Source of the DNA: Marinilabiliales bacterium
GTDB taxonomy: Bacteria > Bacteroidota > Bacteroidia > Bacteroidales > SZUA-534
Direction of reading: 5' to 3'
Assembly: GCA_003512955.1 (NCBI GenBank)
Contig: DOTG01000047.1
Coordinates: 67,309 to 131,308, forward strand
DNA length: 64,000 nt
The position numbers and the translations under genes were made by a program. Under the pieces are notes generated by a model. That model did no database searches, was not told where the DNA came from, and was given only the letters and a program-made list of their open reading frames with translations. Below, piece by piece: positions 1 through 8,396 of this stretch. How positions within the stretch are numbered: position 1 is the stretch's first letter; every line of letters starts with the position of its first letter.

Positions 1-1
1 G

Positions 2-946
2 CCCGACGAATGGCAGCGTCTTCAATCGGAAGTCATCAAAGAGCCGTGGGCCCGGCCAACCGTTACCGATTCGTTGAATATCTTCTACTGTTTCCCGAAT
101 GTCCTTAGGAATATGTTTTTGCTTACCGATAAGGAACTGGAAAGTATTGCCAAAGAGAACCTGAAAAGCAAAGAAGCATCGCTGGCGTACTTGATACAGC
201 CTGACTTGCAATGCTTGGTACATTATTCCGATTCTTTAATTACCAAACCTGTTGAAAATGTGGGCGGTTTCATCAAAGGAACCGACACATCGCATACTAT
301 CGTGGTTTCGGCCCATTTTGATCATATAGGTGAAGAGTTGGGAAGAATCAACTATGGTGCCGATGATAATGCCTCAGGAACCTCAGTTCTGCTGGAGGTT
401 TCCCGGCTGATGGCCGGCCAGACTCAACAAGGAAAAAAACCTGCATGTAATGTACTTTTTATGGCCTTTTCAGGCGAAGAAATGGGGTTGCTTGGCTCCA
501 TGGCCTTTACCAGTCAGCCTACGATTCCTTTGGAGCAGATAGTCTGCAACATCAACCTGGACATGATTGGACGTTGGGATAAGGCCCATACGTGGAATAA
601 AGAATTTGTTTACCTACTCACGGCGGGCAACAACCACAAAGAACTTTACAAAATTGGTAAACATAAACTTAAACTGGATTTGCCTTCTGGATTTGAAGTC
701 TCACATAATCCCGGCCCCAAAGAACGATTGGCATTTAAATATGGTTCCGACCATTACAGCTTTTTAACTAAGGGAGTTCCTGTGGCCTTCTTTTTTACAG
801 GGTTACACGAAGATTACCACACACCAAACGATATCCCCGAGAAGCTGAATTACCCAAACATGACTACAATAACCTATATGGTTTATCAATACATCAATCA
901 GGTAGCAGCACAACAACAAAAACTTTTTAACAACGGGGATGATTAA
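2..946 (+). CDS. M28 family zinc aminopeptidase, 5' end cut by window edge
   Basis: The frame is open from base 2 with no need for the TTG at 74, so the true start lies upstream of the window; 314 residues are visible. The fold is an M28 (aminopeptidase Y/S type) peptidase. The two-zinc ligand set can be read in order: the His of HFDHIG, the Asp of GADDNASG, the Glu pair of SGEEMG, the Asp of LDMIGR and the His of GSDHYSF. Such enzymes in Bacteroidota are usually exported and release N-terminal residues from peptides. The signal peptide and any PA domain would be in the missing part. No partner gene is visible downstream. The family is certain; the substrate is not known. Confidence 0.9.
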   Translation, partial: PDEWQRLQSEVIKEPWARPTVTDSLNIFYCFPNVLRNMFLLTDKELESIAKENLKSKEASLAYLIQPDLQCLVHYSDSLITKPVENVGGFIKGTDTSHTIVVSAHFDHIGEELGRINYGADDNASGTSVLLEVSRLMAGQTQQGKKPACNVLFMAFSGEEMGLLGSMAFTSQPTIPLEQIVCNINLDMIGRWDKAHTWNKEFVYLLTAGNNHKELYKIGKHKLKLDLPSGFEVSHNPGPKERLAFKYGSDHYSFLTKGVPVAFFFTGLHEDYHTPNDIPEKLNYPNMTTITYMVYQYINQVAAQQQKLFNNGDD

Positions 947-1125
947 AAAACCGTACATTCTTCTAATACATATAAATAGTAGTGGTCAAGAAAATGAGGA
1001 AATTAATCGTGGTGCGACTTCTCTAAATAGAATAAAAAAAGAAACCTTCTTTCAATACAGTCGTACTGCAACTTGCGTATTTGAGGTATTACATAAACCC
1101 AAATTACGTGATAGAAATTTATAAT

Positions 1126-1300
1126 GTGAGCATTAATATTGAATTTGATATAAGCTATGCAAATCAAGAGATCACGCCATGGGGAGGAATGGTGTTTTTA
1201 CTGCAGATGTTGGATAAAATTGGGTTCAAATCTCAAGTTGAAAGCTGCGTTGGGTTACCTAAACCCGGTTCCAATAGGGGCTACTCTATAAATCAGTGTA
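1126..1300 (+). pseudogene. Remnant of a transposase N-terminus
   Basis: One frame encodes a short stretch with EITPWGGMVFL, then MLDKIGF and GSNRGYS. From memory this resembles the N-terminus of DDE transposases of the IS1380 or related type common in Bacteroidota. The similarity stops after about 55 residues, the frame ends at 1341, and no catalytic DDE region follows. No terminal inverted repeats are visible. It is best read as a decayed insertion sequence scar in the gap between the peptidase and the glutaminase; the rest of 947-1398 shows nothing else apart from the glsA promoter element. The exact IS family is uncertain. Confidence 0.4.
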
Positions 1301-1369
1301 CTGTAATATGTAATACCATGGAGAAGTATATTTTTATATAACATATTCCGGCACCTTTTGTGGACGGGG

Positions 1370-1377
1370 TAATTTTG
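1370..1377 (+). promoter_or_regulatory. Candidate -7 promoter element of glsA
   Basis: TAATTTTG matches the Bacteroidota -7 consensus TAnnTTTG and lies 21 bases before the glutaminase ATG. No good -33 TTTG is found at the usual 19-21 base distance. Confidence 0.4.
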
Positions 1378-1398
1378 TAATTTCGGTAAAAAAACAAA

Positions 1399-2313
1399 AT
1401 GAATTATCAGAAACTGATTACGGAAGTTTACGGCGATGTCCAACAAATGGGATTATGTGGAAAAGTAGCCAGTTATATCCCAGAACTGGCTTCGATGAAT
1501 GTTGAAAAATTTGGTATCAGCCTGATAACAACCGACGGGACCGTATATGAGGTTGGCGATACATATGAAAAGTTTTCCATCCAAAGTATCTCCAAAGCAT
1601 TTACCTTGGCAATGGTTTTTGCCACCGAGGGAGAGAACCTGTGGAAACGGGTGGGTGTAGAGCCAAGTGGTAACCCTTTCAACTCCTTATCGCAACTGGA
1701 ATATGAAAATGGAATTCCCCGCAACCCATTCATAAATGCTGGTGCTTTGGTTGTTACTGATATTATCCGCACCAAATCAGAGGTACCATTGGAGGATATA
1801 ATAAAATATATCCATAGTTTAGCCAACTCAAACACCATTGCATCCAATAAAAAGATAGCCCTGTCGGAACTCAAAAACAGCAGCCGAAACAAAGCCCTGG
1901 CTTATTTCATGAAGTCATTTGGGAATATTGAAAGCCGCATCGACAAACTGATTGAAACTTATTGCTACCAATGTGCCATTGAGATGACGTGTACGGAATT
2001 GGCACAAGCCTTTCTGCTTTTTGCCAACCACGGTAAAAATCCAACAACTAGAGAACAACTACTTACCACCAGCCAAACCAAACGGATAAACGCAATTATG
2101 CAAACTTGCGGCTTTTACGACGAAGCTGGTGAATTTGCTTTTAAAGTGGGGCTTCCGGGAAAGAGTGGTGTGGGAGGCGGAATAGCTGCGGTATTGCCGG
2201 GTAAGTTTAGTGTCGTAGTCTGGAGTCCAGGGCTCAACCAAAAAGGTAATTCACTGAAAGGGATGAAAGCCCTTGAACTATTGACCACTAAGTTAGGTTC
2301 CTCGGTCTTTTAA
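1399..2313 (+). CDS. glsA: Glutaminase A (L-glutamine to L-glutamate and ammonia)
   Basis: This 304-residue protein is the full length of the serine-dependent beta-lactamase-like glutaminase family (about 305-310 residues). The catalytic S-x-x-K motif is S63-I-S-K66, followed by the family blocks GNPFNSL, NPFINAGAL, CGFYDEAGEFA and GLPGKSGVGGGI near the C-terminus. There is no signal peptide, so it is cytoplasmic. It hydrolyses glutamine to glutamate and ammonium, serving nitrogen metabolism and in some bacteria acid tolerance. It stands alone: a transposase scar lies upstream and a convergent gene downstream. The ATG start agrees with the family and with the promoter element 21 bases upstream. 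Confidence 0.95.
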   Translation: MNYQKLITEVYGDVQQMGLCGKVASYIPELASMNVEKFGISLITTDGTVYEVGDTYEKFSIQSISKAFTLAMVFATEGENLWKRVGVEPSGNPFNSLSQLEYENGIPRNPFINAGALVVTDIIRTKSEVPLEDIIKYIHSLANSNTIASNKKIALSELKNSSRNKALAYFMKSFGNIESRIDKLIETYCYQCAIEMTCTELAQAFLLFANHGKNPTTREQLLTTSQTKRINAIMQTCGFYDEAGEFAFKVGLPGKSGVGGGIAAVLPGKFSVVVWSPGLNQKGNSLKGMKALELLTTKLGSSVF

Positions 2314-2348
2314 TCAGAATTCATCCGTTTCATCCATAAAATAAAAAA

Positions 2349-2376
2349 GGTGGCCCAATTTATTTATTGAGCCACC
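2349..2376 (-). terminator. Rho-independent terminator of the small T9SS protein gene
   Basis: GGTGGC and GCCACC arms enclose an inner CAAT/ATTG pairing. Read on the - strand the hairpin is followed by a T-rich run, so it ends the - strand gene. It could also slow transcription from glsA. Confidence 0.6.
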
Positions 2377-2399
2377 CCTAAAACTAACCTACCCAAAAA

Positions 2400-3002
2400 C
2401 TATTTTACTACGGACAACTTTTTAGTAATTTGTTGCGGACCTTTTTGAATGTTTACCAAATAGGTACCTTTAGCTAATTTGCTAAGGCTTACTTGGTAAT
2501 TGGTTTGGTTGCTAATTGATTGTGAAACCACAGTTCCAAGAACATTGTAAATGGTGATAGTTGCATTTTCAGCATTTTCAACAATTACATATTCATTGGC
2601 TGGATTTGGATAAATGGTAGCTTGCAATTGAGCATCGGCATCGATTCCAGACTCAATGCTAACAGTCACAACCCAGTCTTGGGTGGTAACACCATCTTCG
2701 GCAGTAACTTTGTAGGTTACAGGGCCATTGCTAAAATCAACCACAGTAGTTCCGCTTACCTGAGCTATATCATTAATGGTAGCCGTTGCTCCTGCATCTA
2801 AAGTAAATGATGGAACCAAAGTAGCTAAGTTCGTTCCTTGGGGAACAATTACACCAATCACACCATTGCCAATGGTTGAGGACACTTGATTTGGAACTTC
2901 GTAAGTTAAAAACGAAGTCAAATTCGATTCGGTTGTGGTCGTATTTTGAGCAAAACCGGTAATGGCCATAAATAAAATGGCAGCAATAGTAAAAATTCTC
3001 AT
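2400..3002 (-). CDS. Secreted protein with T9SS type A sorting domain, function unknown
   Basis: A 200-residue protein with an N-terminal signal peptide ending near GFAQ. A middle domain (about residues 25-115) has repeated beta-strand patterns and a VVTVS ending, like the DUF5018-type or 'SGNH-less' Ig-like modules of surface proteins. The last 75 residues are a typical type IX secretion C-terminal domain: YPNPANEYV, then YNVLG, then LAKGTYLVNI and KKLSVVK. The protein is therefore probably moved across the outer membrane and attached or released. There are no catalytic residues to name. It has its own candidate promoter and terminator and seems monocistronic. Confidence 0.8.
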   Translation of the reverse strand: MRIFTIAAILFMAITGFAQNTTTTESNLTSFLTYEVPNQVSSTIGNGVIGVIVPQGTNLATLVPSFTLDAGATATINDIAQVSGTTVVDFSNGPVTYKVTAEDGVTTQDWVVTVSIESGIDADAQLQATIYPNPANEYVIVENAENATITIYNVLGTVVSQSISNQTNYQVSLSKLAKGTYLVNIQKGPQQITKKLSVVK

Positions 3003-3451
3003 AATTTAGTAATAAAGTAATTTAAATAAATTAGTAATTAGAAACATTCAGATCATTTGGGTAGTCTGAGTTCCACCGCAAAAGTATATAAAGCAATTAT
3101 TATAATAAAGATTATCGTATTTTTTTTATAAAATAGAATGGAATCTGATTTCCACATAGCTTTTTAAATGCTTAATCATAAGCAATATAAAAAATATGTA
3201 ACGTTTGCATATAAAAAATAAAATAGAGTCCCGCTTACATGTTTAATTTTGAATGAATCAACAGAATATATCTGGTTAAAAGACAAATATTCAGCGAATT
3301 AGTAAATTATTGATGTAATTAAGATATTTTTATCCGAAATAAACTTTAGTTGCGTTGAAATTGTTGTATTCTTGCTATAAAAGATTTCCCATAGTTCCAT
3401 AATTTGGATTGAAGCGATGGGACATCATGTAACTATATAAATAACAATTAA
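3003..3451. other. Divergent intergenic region
   Basis: About 450 AT-rich bases lie between two divergently transcribed genes. A -7 element for the - strand gene is at 3079-3086. I see no gene, RNA or clear repeat in the rest, and no clear promoter for ricT. Confidence 0.5.
3079..3086 (-). promoter_or_regulatory. Candidate -7 element for the T9SS protein gene
   Basis: On the - strand this reads TACTTTTG followed by CGG, an exact match to TAnnTTTG, 77 bases before the start codon. No convincing -33 element is seen. Confidence 0.45.
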
Positions 3452-4570
3452 ATGAGTTGTGTAAATTGTGCGGCGAAAGCCCTTCTAAATAAATCAAGCA
3501 ATACCACTGAAATTGCAGCCGAAGCTTGCGGAAAGCTCGACAGCTATGACTGGTTGAATGACCTTCCTGGTAATCAAAACAATGACTTGGTTGTTGAAGT
3601 CCGGTTTAAGAACACCCGGAAGGATTTTTTTTTGAATGATCAGCAATTGTTTCTCAAACGGGGCGATTATGTGGCGGTGGCTTCCACGCATGGTCACGAT
3701 GTGGGGCAGGTAACCTTGACCGGAAAAGTAGCTGTTCTTCAAATGAACCGTAAGAACCTGAAAACAGCTCCGGATAAAACCATCTACCGGAAAGCTACTT
3801 CTGCCGATATTGAAAATTGGAATAAAGCCAAACTTCGTGAAAAACCTGTAATGATCCGTGCCCGTCAACTGGTGGACCAATTAAGGCTGGAAATGAAGAT
3901 CAGCGATGTGGAATTTCAGGCCGATGGCTCTAAAGCTACCTTTTATTACATTGCCGATGGTAGGGTCGATTTTCGGGAATTGATCAAACTTTATGCGAAG
4001 GAATTCAACATAAAAATTGAAATGAAACAGATCGGTGCCCGTCAGGAAGCGGCTATGGTTGGAGGTATCGGCTCCTGCGGGAACGAGCTTTGCTGTTCAT
4101 CGTGGCGTTCAAACCTCGATTCGGTATCGGCCAATGCCGCTAAAATACAGGAGCTTCCGCATAATGTTCAAAAACTCACAGGGCAGTGTGGAAAACTAAA
4201 GTGCTGCCTGATGTATGAGTTGGACTCCTACATGGAAGCACAACAAGATTTTCCGGATGTGCTTTTAGAACTTGAGATGGAAGAAGGGATTGCTTATCCG
4301 AAAAAGAAAGATGTCTTGCAGAAAATTGTATGGTATGGAATGTCGGCCACCGATAACAGCAAACTATTCTCGCTTCCGTTGGCAAGAGTGAAAGAGATTA
4401 TCATGATGAACAAAAAAGGGGTAAAAGCTCCTGCGGTTAATATAAAAGAGAGTGACAATAAAGAGGAACCCAAATATGTTTCCTTTGAAAACGAATTAAG
4501 TGTAACTGAGCGTTTTAAAAAGAAAAATCACAGGAGAAAATACAAACCAAAACAATATCAAAAAGAATAA
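3452..4570 (+). CDS. ricT: PSP1-domain protein, RicT-like regulatory iron-sulfur complex subunit
   Basis: The 372 residues contain a PSP1 domain (roughly 45-200). Two cysteine clusters follow, C209/C214/C215 in GSCGNELCC and C246/C251/C252 in GQCGKLKCC, which are diagnostic of the RicT/YaaT family. In Bacillus RicT joins RicA and RicF in an Fe-S complex that affects RNA maturation and development; its role in Bacteroidota is less clear. An extra N-terminal segment carries C3 and C6 and the C-terminus is a Lys-rich tail. No signal peptide is present, so it is cytoplasmic. It is usually next to DNA polymerase III delta' genes in other genomes; here it appears to stand alone. Confidence 0.85.
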   Translation: MSCVNCAAKALLNKSSNTTEIAAEACGKLDSYDWLNDLPGNQNNDLVVEVRFKNTRKDFFLNDQQLFLKRGDYVAVASTHGHDVGQVTLTGKVAVLQMNRKNLKTAPDKTIYRKATSADIENWNKAKLREKPVMIRARQLVDQLRLEMKISDVEFQADGSKATFYYIADGRVDFRELIKLYAKEFNIKIEMKQIGARQEAAMVGGIGSCGNELCCSSWRSNLDSVSANAAKIQELPHNVQKLTGQCGKLKCCLMYELDSYMEAQQDFPDVLLELEMEEGIAYPKKKDVLQKIVWYGMSATDNSKLFSLPLARVKEIIMMNKKGVKAPAVNIKESDNKEEPKYVSFENELSVTERFKKKNHRRKYKPKQYQKE

Positions 4571-4614
4571 CGAAAGTGGTGGTTTAAAAAGGAGACTTCT
4601 TTTGGAATCCAAGT

Positions 4615-4651
4615 CATCGGATGAATTTTTAATAAAAGTATTCATCCGGTG
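4615..4651. terminator. Hairpin between convergent genes
   Basis: CATCGGATGAAT and ATTCATCCGGTG pair over 12 bases (one G-U) around a 13-base loop. There is no long T-run on either side, so termination is plausible from position rather than proven by sequence. Confidence 0.4.
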
Positions 4652-4667
4652 ACCTACCCCTCTTTTG

Positions 4668-4877
4668 TTATTCCTTTTTAGATGGGCATGTGGTGATTCC
4701 AAATAGTGAATAAATTGGACAAATACTTACAACACTGGTTACTACAAAAATTACAGCAATTATTAATAAAATAACGCCCAAGATACCGGTGACAATCCCT
4801 TGGAAATAGGCCAGTACCATTAGTAAAGCTACCAGAAGCCTTACTATTTTGTCAATGCCTCCCATGTTCTTTTTCAT
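4668..4877 (-). CDS. DUF2892 small inner-membrane protein
   Basis: The start is set at the ATG at 4877 (MKKNMGGID), because the 15 residues upstream begin at a TTG and do not fit the family. The 69-residue product has the DUF2892 pattern: an N-terminal MGGIDKIVR segment, two membrane helices (about residues 12-30 and 33-52) and a CPIYSLFGI ending. DUF2892 also occurs fused to the YgaP rhodanese. The biochemical role is unknown. It follows the alcohol dehydrogenase gene by 73 bases on the same strand and may be co-transcribed. Confidence 0.75.
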   Translation of the reverse strand: MKKNMGGIDKIVRLLVALLMVLAYFQGIVTGILGVILLIIAVIFVVTSVVSICPIYSLFGITTCPSKKE

Positions 4878-4950
4878 ATCCAATGAATTAGGTGTCTTTT
4901 TAAAACAATTTAATACGCTCAATGTTTGGCAAAATAATGCGGTCTTTGAA

Positions 4951-6111
4951 CTACAATTGACTTTTTAAAATCATTTTAACTTCTACTAAGCTAATGTCTT
5001 GTTGGTTGCCAACCGATTTCATGTTCCGTTGCCCAAACCGGAGGATGATTTTATCAATCGTATCCTCGTGAATAGTGTGTTCATGCAGCTTTGTGAGCAT
5101 ACCTAAACTTCTGAAGAAGGCTTCTGTTTTATCAATAGCCATTTCACAGGCTTTTTTTGAATCCAATTCACGGATGTTCCATACACGGTAGGCAAACTGG
5201 GATAATTTTTCATGCCTCTTTTCCTTTACCTGGCGCAACAATCCAGGAAGGACAATGGCCAGGGTTACAGCATGATCCAATCCATGGAACGCTGTCAGTT
5301 CGTGGCCGATGGTATGTGTAGCCCAATCGGATTTAACCCCCGCACCAATTATTCCGTTCAACGCCATGGTAGCAGCCCACATCAGGTTTGCTCGGTTTTC
5401 ATAAACTGGGGTAGTTTGTTGCATCGCCAGATTTCCCTCTTCAATTAAAGTAATCAACAAACTTTCAGCAAAACGATCCTGAACCGGTGAATTTACCGGA
5501 TAGGTCAGGTACTGTTCCATGACATGAACAAAAGCATCTACAATGCCATTGGCTACCTGATGACGTGGTAAAGAAAAAGTAAACACAGGATCGAGTATTG
5601 AAAATTTTGGCATTACCAAGGGGGATACAAAAGCCAGCTTTTCCTGAGTCTCTTCTTTTGTGATAACAGCTCCTCCGTTCATTTCAGAACCTGTGGCGGG
5701 AAGTGTGAGAACTGCACCCAATGAGACTGCATCTTGAATGAGGACATGTTTGGACAAAATGTCCCATGGATCGCCATGAGCGTATTTTGAGGCAGCGGCA
5801 ATAAACTTTGTACCATCAAGCACCGAACCTCCGCCTACGGCCAGCAGGAAATCAATGTCATGCTGTTTTACCAATGCCACGGCTTTCATGCAGGTTTCGT
5901 ATCTGGGGTTGGGCTCAATGCCTCCAAATTCAACAACCTGAAATGGTTTAAGTTGCTGAATTACTTGCTCGTAAACGCCATTTTTCTTTATACTCCCTCC
6001 TCCATAAGTCATCAATACCTTGGCATTTGCGGGAATCAGGGTGCTTAACTCGCTAGTCTTTCCTTTTCCAAAAAGGATCTTTACCGGATTGTAAAAATTG
6101 AAATTTTCCAT
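4951..6111 (-). CDS. yqhD: Iron/zinc-containing alcohol dehydrogenase, YqhD-like NADPH aldehyde reductase
   Basis: The 386 residues follow E. coli YqhD along the whole length. The cofactor loop is YGGGSIKKNGV and the nucleotide site is GGGSVLDGTKF. The metal ligands fall at D192, H196, H266 and H280 (DAFVH, THTIGHE, HGLDH). Members reduce short-chain and reactive aldehydes to alcohols with NADPH, and some are called butanol dehydrogenases. It is cytoplasmic. The ATG at 6111 fits the family N-terminus (MxNFxFxxP). No regulator of the YqhC type is adjacent; the upstream gap holds heptad repeats instead. Confidence 0.9.
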   Translation of the reverse strand: MENFNFYNPVKILFGKGKTSELSTLIPANAKVLMTYGGGSIKKNGVYEQVIQQLKPFQVVEFGGIEPNPRYETCMKAVALVKQHDIDFLLAVGGGSVLDGTKFIAAASKYAHGDPWDILSKHVLIQDAVSLGAVLTLPATGSEMNGGAVITKEETQEKLAFVSPLVMPKFSILDPVFTFSLPRHQVANGIVDAFVHVMEQYLTYPVNSPVQDRFAESLLITLIEEGNLAMQQTTPVYENRANLMWAATMALNGIIGAGVKSDWATHTIGHELTAFHGLDHAVTLAIVLPGLLRQVKEKRHEKLSQFAYRVWNIRELDSKKACEMAIDKTEAFFRSLGMLTKLHEHTIHEDTIDKIILRFGQRNMKSVGNQQDISLVEVKMILKSQL

Positions 6112-6577
6112 AGTTCAATATTTTTTGATTTATATTTCAATGTAATTTAGTTAGCAGAAAAGAATATTTTAGTATTAAGTAGTCAGTATCAAGATATGAG
6201 ATTGAGAGATACGAGACAAAGGATAACGTGCAAATTTGATGATGAGTCAATTTGCTCATTTCCAATATTCCAATTCTCCATTTTTTCACCAATTTAATTC
6301 TTTAACCTTTTAACTATTACCTGTTCTGCGGCTCTTTGCATATTCTCTGGGTTTGCAGTTAATTTTATTTTACACATATCTGCAACAACAAGTTCACTCA
6401 AAAACCTGAATATAAAATTTAGATACTTATTCTTGTCACCTTAGTTCTAAGGTCTATCCTCAAAATTACAAAAAGCTTTTGAAATTTGACGGATGGTAAA
6501 CAATTGGTTATTTAAGATGTTTAAGTCCTAATTAAAAACAGAAAGTATAATATTTAGCAATTAAAAGGTAGGAGCCG
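6112..6577. other. Intergenic region with phased repeats
   Basis: This gap separates divergent genes. It holds the clear 7-nt tract at 6171-6226. A fainter pyrimidine-rich continuation (ATTTCCA, ATATTCC, AATTCTC type units) runs to about 6315. I see no ORF and no promoter consensus. Confidence 0.4.
6171..6226 (+). repeat. Degenerate heptanucleotide tract
   Basis: Eight successive 7-base units begin with AG or GAG: AGTATTA, AGTAGTC, AGTATCA, AGATATG, AGATTGA and so on. The period is exact while the unit sequence drifts. Unlike the trp operon tracts it does not begin at a visible stop codon. Confidence 0.6.
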
Positions 6578-6919
6578 ATGAACCGGAAAGATTTCTTGCG
6601 CAGACTGGGATTAGGGGCAGGCATGGCTATAATTGTTCCAATTAGCGGTGCTTTTGCAAGCCACTTAACCGATCAGGCATTGGATGAAGAAAAAAAGCAA
6701 TTCCTTAGCGGGTACCAAGAATGGTTGAGGCATTTTCACCAATTTGTTGAAAAAAGAAACGAAAATCCTTTGGATGCTATAAATAACCAGAAACTTATGG
6801 AATTATCTTCAGAGGCTGAAAAACGGAAACCTTTGCTTGAAAAGTTCATGAAAGACGAACGGTTTGCCCAGTATTTTGATGAAATTACCCAGGAGATCAC
6901 TCATGCAATACGGCAATGA
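6578..6919 (+). CDS. Small exported protein with Tat-like signal, function unknown
   Basis: The 113 residues begin with RKDFLRRLGLGAG and a hydrophobic run ending near AFAS. This resembles a twin-arginine or 'redox anchor' leader, though the RR pair is displaced from the ideal motif. The mature part is helical and highly charged with no Cys or His pattern, and I do not recognise a domain. An AGGAG sequence seven bases before the ATG is an unusually good ribosome binding site for this window and supports the start. It is monocistronic, with no clear functional link to its neighbours. Confidence 0.65.
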   Translation: MNRKDFLRRLGLGAGMAIIVPISGAFASHLTDQALDEEKKQFLSGYQEWLRHFHQFVEKRNENPLDAINNQKLMELSSEAEKRKPLLEKFMKDERFAQYFDEITQEITHAIRQ

Positions 6920-6997
6920 TACGAGAGTCAAGACATTATTTGAGATAAAAAAAGCTTGTGTAGTTGTGCCTAAAAAGCGGGCAAAAACAGTATTTCA

Positions 6998-7759
6998 TTA
7001 AAACACGATCTTCCCCCGAAAGGCAATGGTTTGGCTGGAAAGGTTGTTCCCCTCAAAATGGAACTCATTGGGTGCAGCCTCAAATCGCATCAACTGGATG
7101 GTTTCTCCCGGCATAGTTTCTTTCATAAAATTGATGGATAGTTTCTTCGGATAGTTTTTCTCATGAAAATTGAGGCTAAACGTGTCCATCATCCAATCCA
7201 CATATCGGGAAGAAGTCACATGTTTATTCAAATCGATATCAAAGAAACCGGATTTCACGGTAAATGGTTCTCCCTCTTTTACCGGGAACAGTTTTTCGGG
7301 AGACGAAGTCAAGGCATGTTTATCCTTTAAGGCTTCAAAAAACTGGGCATCCAGCCCTTCAATGGTTTTGGGCCGTTTGTTTTCTAAATCAATAGCCAGC
7401 CAGCCCGATGTGGCGACAGCTACTAGTTTGTTTTCTGATTTAAGCATTTTAAAATCGCGTAAATACAGTATTTTTTCCAGGTCTTTGGGCCAGGTCTCAA
7501 CAGCCCCTGACTGATACCAATATAAAGGCTCGTAAATATCCACTGTCAACCGGCTGAGCACCCAAAATAGCCTTTGTTGACGAAGGCCTCCAAAACCAAA
7601 GCCTAGGCTGTCGGCAGAATTGATGGCTGATTGAATCAACAAATTGGCCAAAGCGCCTAACCTCAGACGGCCAAACATATCGGTTTCGGCAGAGGTTACT
7701 TTGTAAGGCAAAAACAGGGTCAAATCTTTTTCCGATAATTGTATTGCAGTAGGTTTCAT
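6998..7759 (-). CDS. Acyl-ACP thioesterase (double hotdog)
   Basis: The 253-residue protein has two consecutive hotdog halves, as in bacterial relatives of plant FatA/FatB. The first half carries DMFGRLRLGALANLL and the second carries FDIDLNKHVTSSRYVDW, whose Asp, Asn and His correspond to the family's catalytic region. It would release fatty acids from acyl-ACP in the cytoplasm. There is no signal peptide. The ATG at 7759 gives the usual N-terminus and a -7 element (TACATTTG on -, 7788-7795) lies 29 bases upstream. It is a single gene, divergent from the metal island. Confidence 0.85.
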   Translation of the reverse strand: MKPTAIQLSEKDLTLFLPYKVTSAETDMFGRLRLGALANLLIQSAINSADSLGFGFGGLRQQRLFWVLSRLTVDIYEPLYWYQSGAVETWPKDLEKILYLRDFKMLKSENKLVAVATSGWLAIDLENKRPKTIEGLDAQFFEALKDKHALTSSPEKLFPVKEGEPFTVKSGFFDIDLNKHVTSSRYVDWMMDTFSLNFHEKNYPKKLSINFMKETMPGETIQLMRFEAAPNEFHFEGNNLSSQTIAFRGKIVF

Positions 7760-7787
7760 TGCAGAAAGCAGGTTTTATATTCAATAC

Positions 7788-7795
7788 AAATGTAA
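7788..7795 (-). promoter_or_regulatory. Candidate -7 element of the thioesterase gene
   Basis: The - strand reads TACATTTG, an exact TAnnTTTG match, 29 bases before the start codon. No -33 TTTG is evident. Confidence 0.4.
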
Positions 7796-7888
7796 AACTG
7801 TTGGGATTTATTCGGAAAATTACATGGAAAAAATCAAACTATTATAAAAGTCATTATTTATAGGTAGCTGATTTTTCAAAAGGTTTTT

Positions 7889-7896
7889 TATTTTTG
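7889..7896 (+). promoter_or_regulatory. Candidate -7 element at the head of the metal island
   Basis: TATTTTTG matches TAnnTTTG exactly and lies 20 bases before the first small His-rich gene. It is probably the main promoter of the first efflux operon. Confidence 0.45.
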
Positions 7897-7915
7897 CACC
7901 AAACAAATACAGATC

Positions 7916-8299
7916 ATGGGGCGGAATATTCGAATCCTTTTTCTCTGGTTGGCAGGAATTTTAATGATGGGGCACGGCCTTATCCCTCACCACCACCATG
8001 ATTTGGAGCACAATTCCTGCGCAAAAGAAAATAACTTGCGGCATGTTAGTGTCTTGTTCCATTCCCAGATTTTTGAGACCTGTTGCGGTCATTCCAATCA
8101 TGAACCGGATTCGGTTTGCCACTTGGTTCAAAAGACACTGGTCAAAAACCCGGTAGCTTTTGATTTGGCTGTTTTGCCAGCAGAACAAATTATTCACATT
8201 CCACAGCTTTTAGGATTGGTGGAGCATCGGCAAGTTGCTCCCAAAATCCATCATGGATATTTTAACGACACACCATCCCGGGCTCCTCCCGTTGTTTAA
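7916..8299 (+). CDS. Small exported His/Cys-rich protein heading the efflux operon
   Basis: The 127 residues have a signal-anchor or signal peptide (residues 5-24) directly followed by PHHHHDLEH. The mature part has four scattered Cys (including a CC pair in ETCCGHSN) and many His. This composition suggests periplasmic metal binding. Small proteins of this type head CusBA-like operons in Bacteroidota; I cannot name the Pfam family with confidence. It lies 97 bases before the adaptor gene on the same strand and probably shares its promoter. The metal identity (copper, zinc or other) cannot be read from the sequence. Confidence 0.7.
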   Translation: MGRNIRILFLWLAGILMMGHGLIPHHHHDLEHNSCAKENNLRHVSVLFHSQIFETCCGHSNHEPDSVCHLVQKTLVKNPVAFDLAVLPAEQIIHIPQLLGLVEHRQVAPKIHHGYFNDTPSRAPPVV

Positions 8300-8396
8300 A
8301 TTTTAGATTTTACTCTGAATGCAAGAGGAATTTACTTACCTCATGTAATTGAGCATCAGGAAATAACTAATTTTTAAAATTTGAACATTATTCTCA

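Noticed and set aside
939..1124. 61-residue frame after the peptidase
   Set aside because: It has no start context, no domain and sits in a decayed intergenic region.
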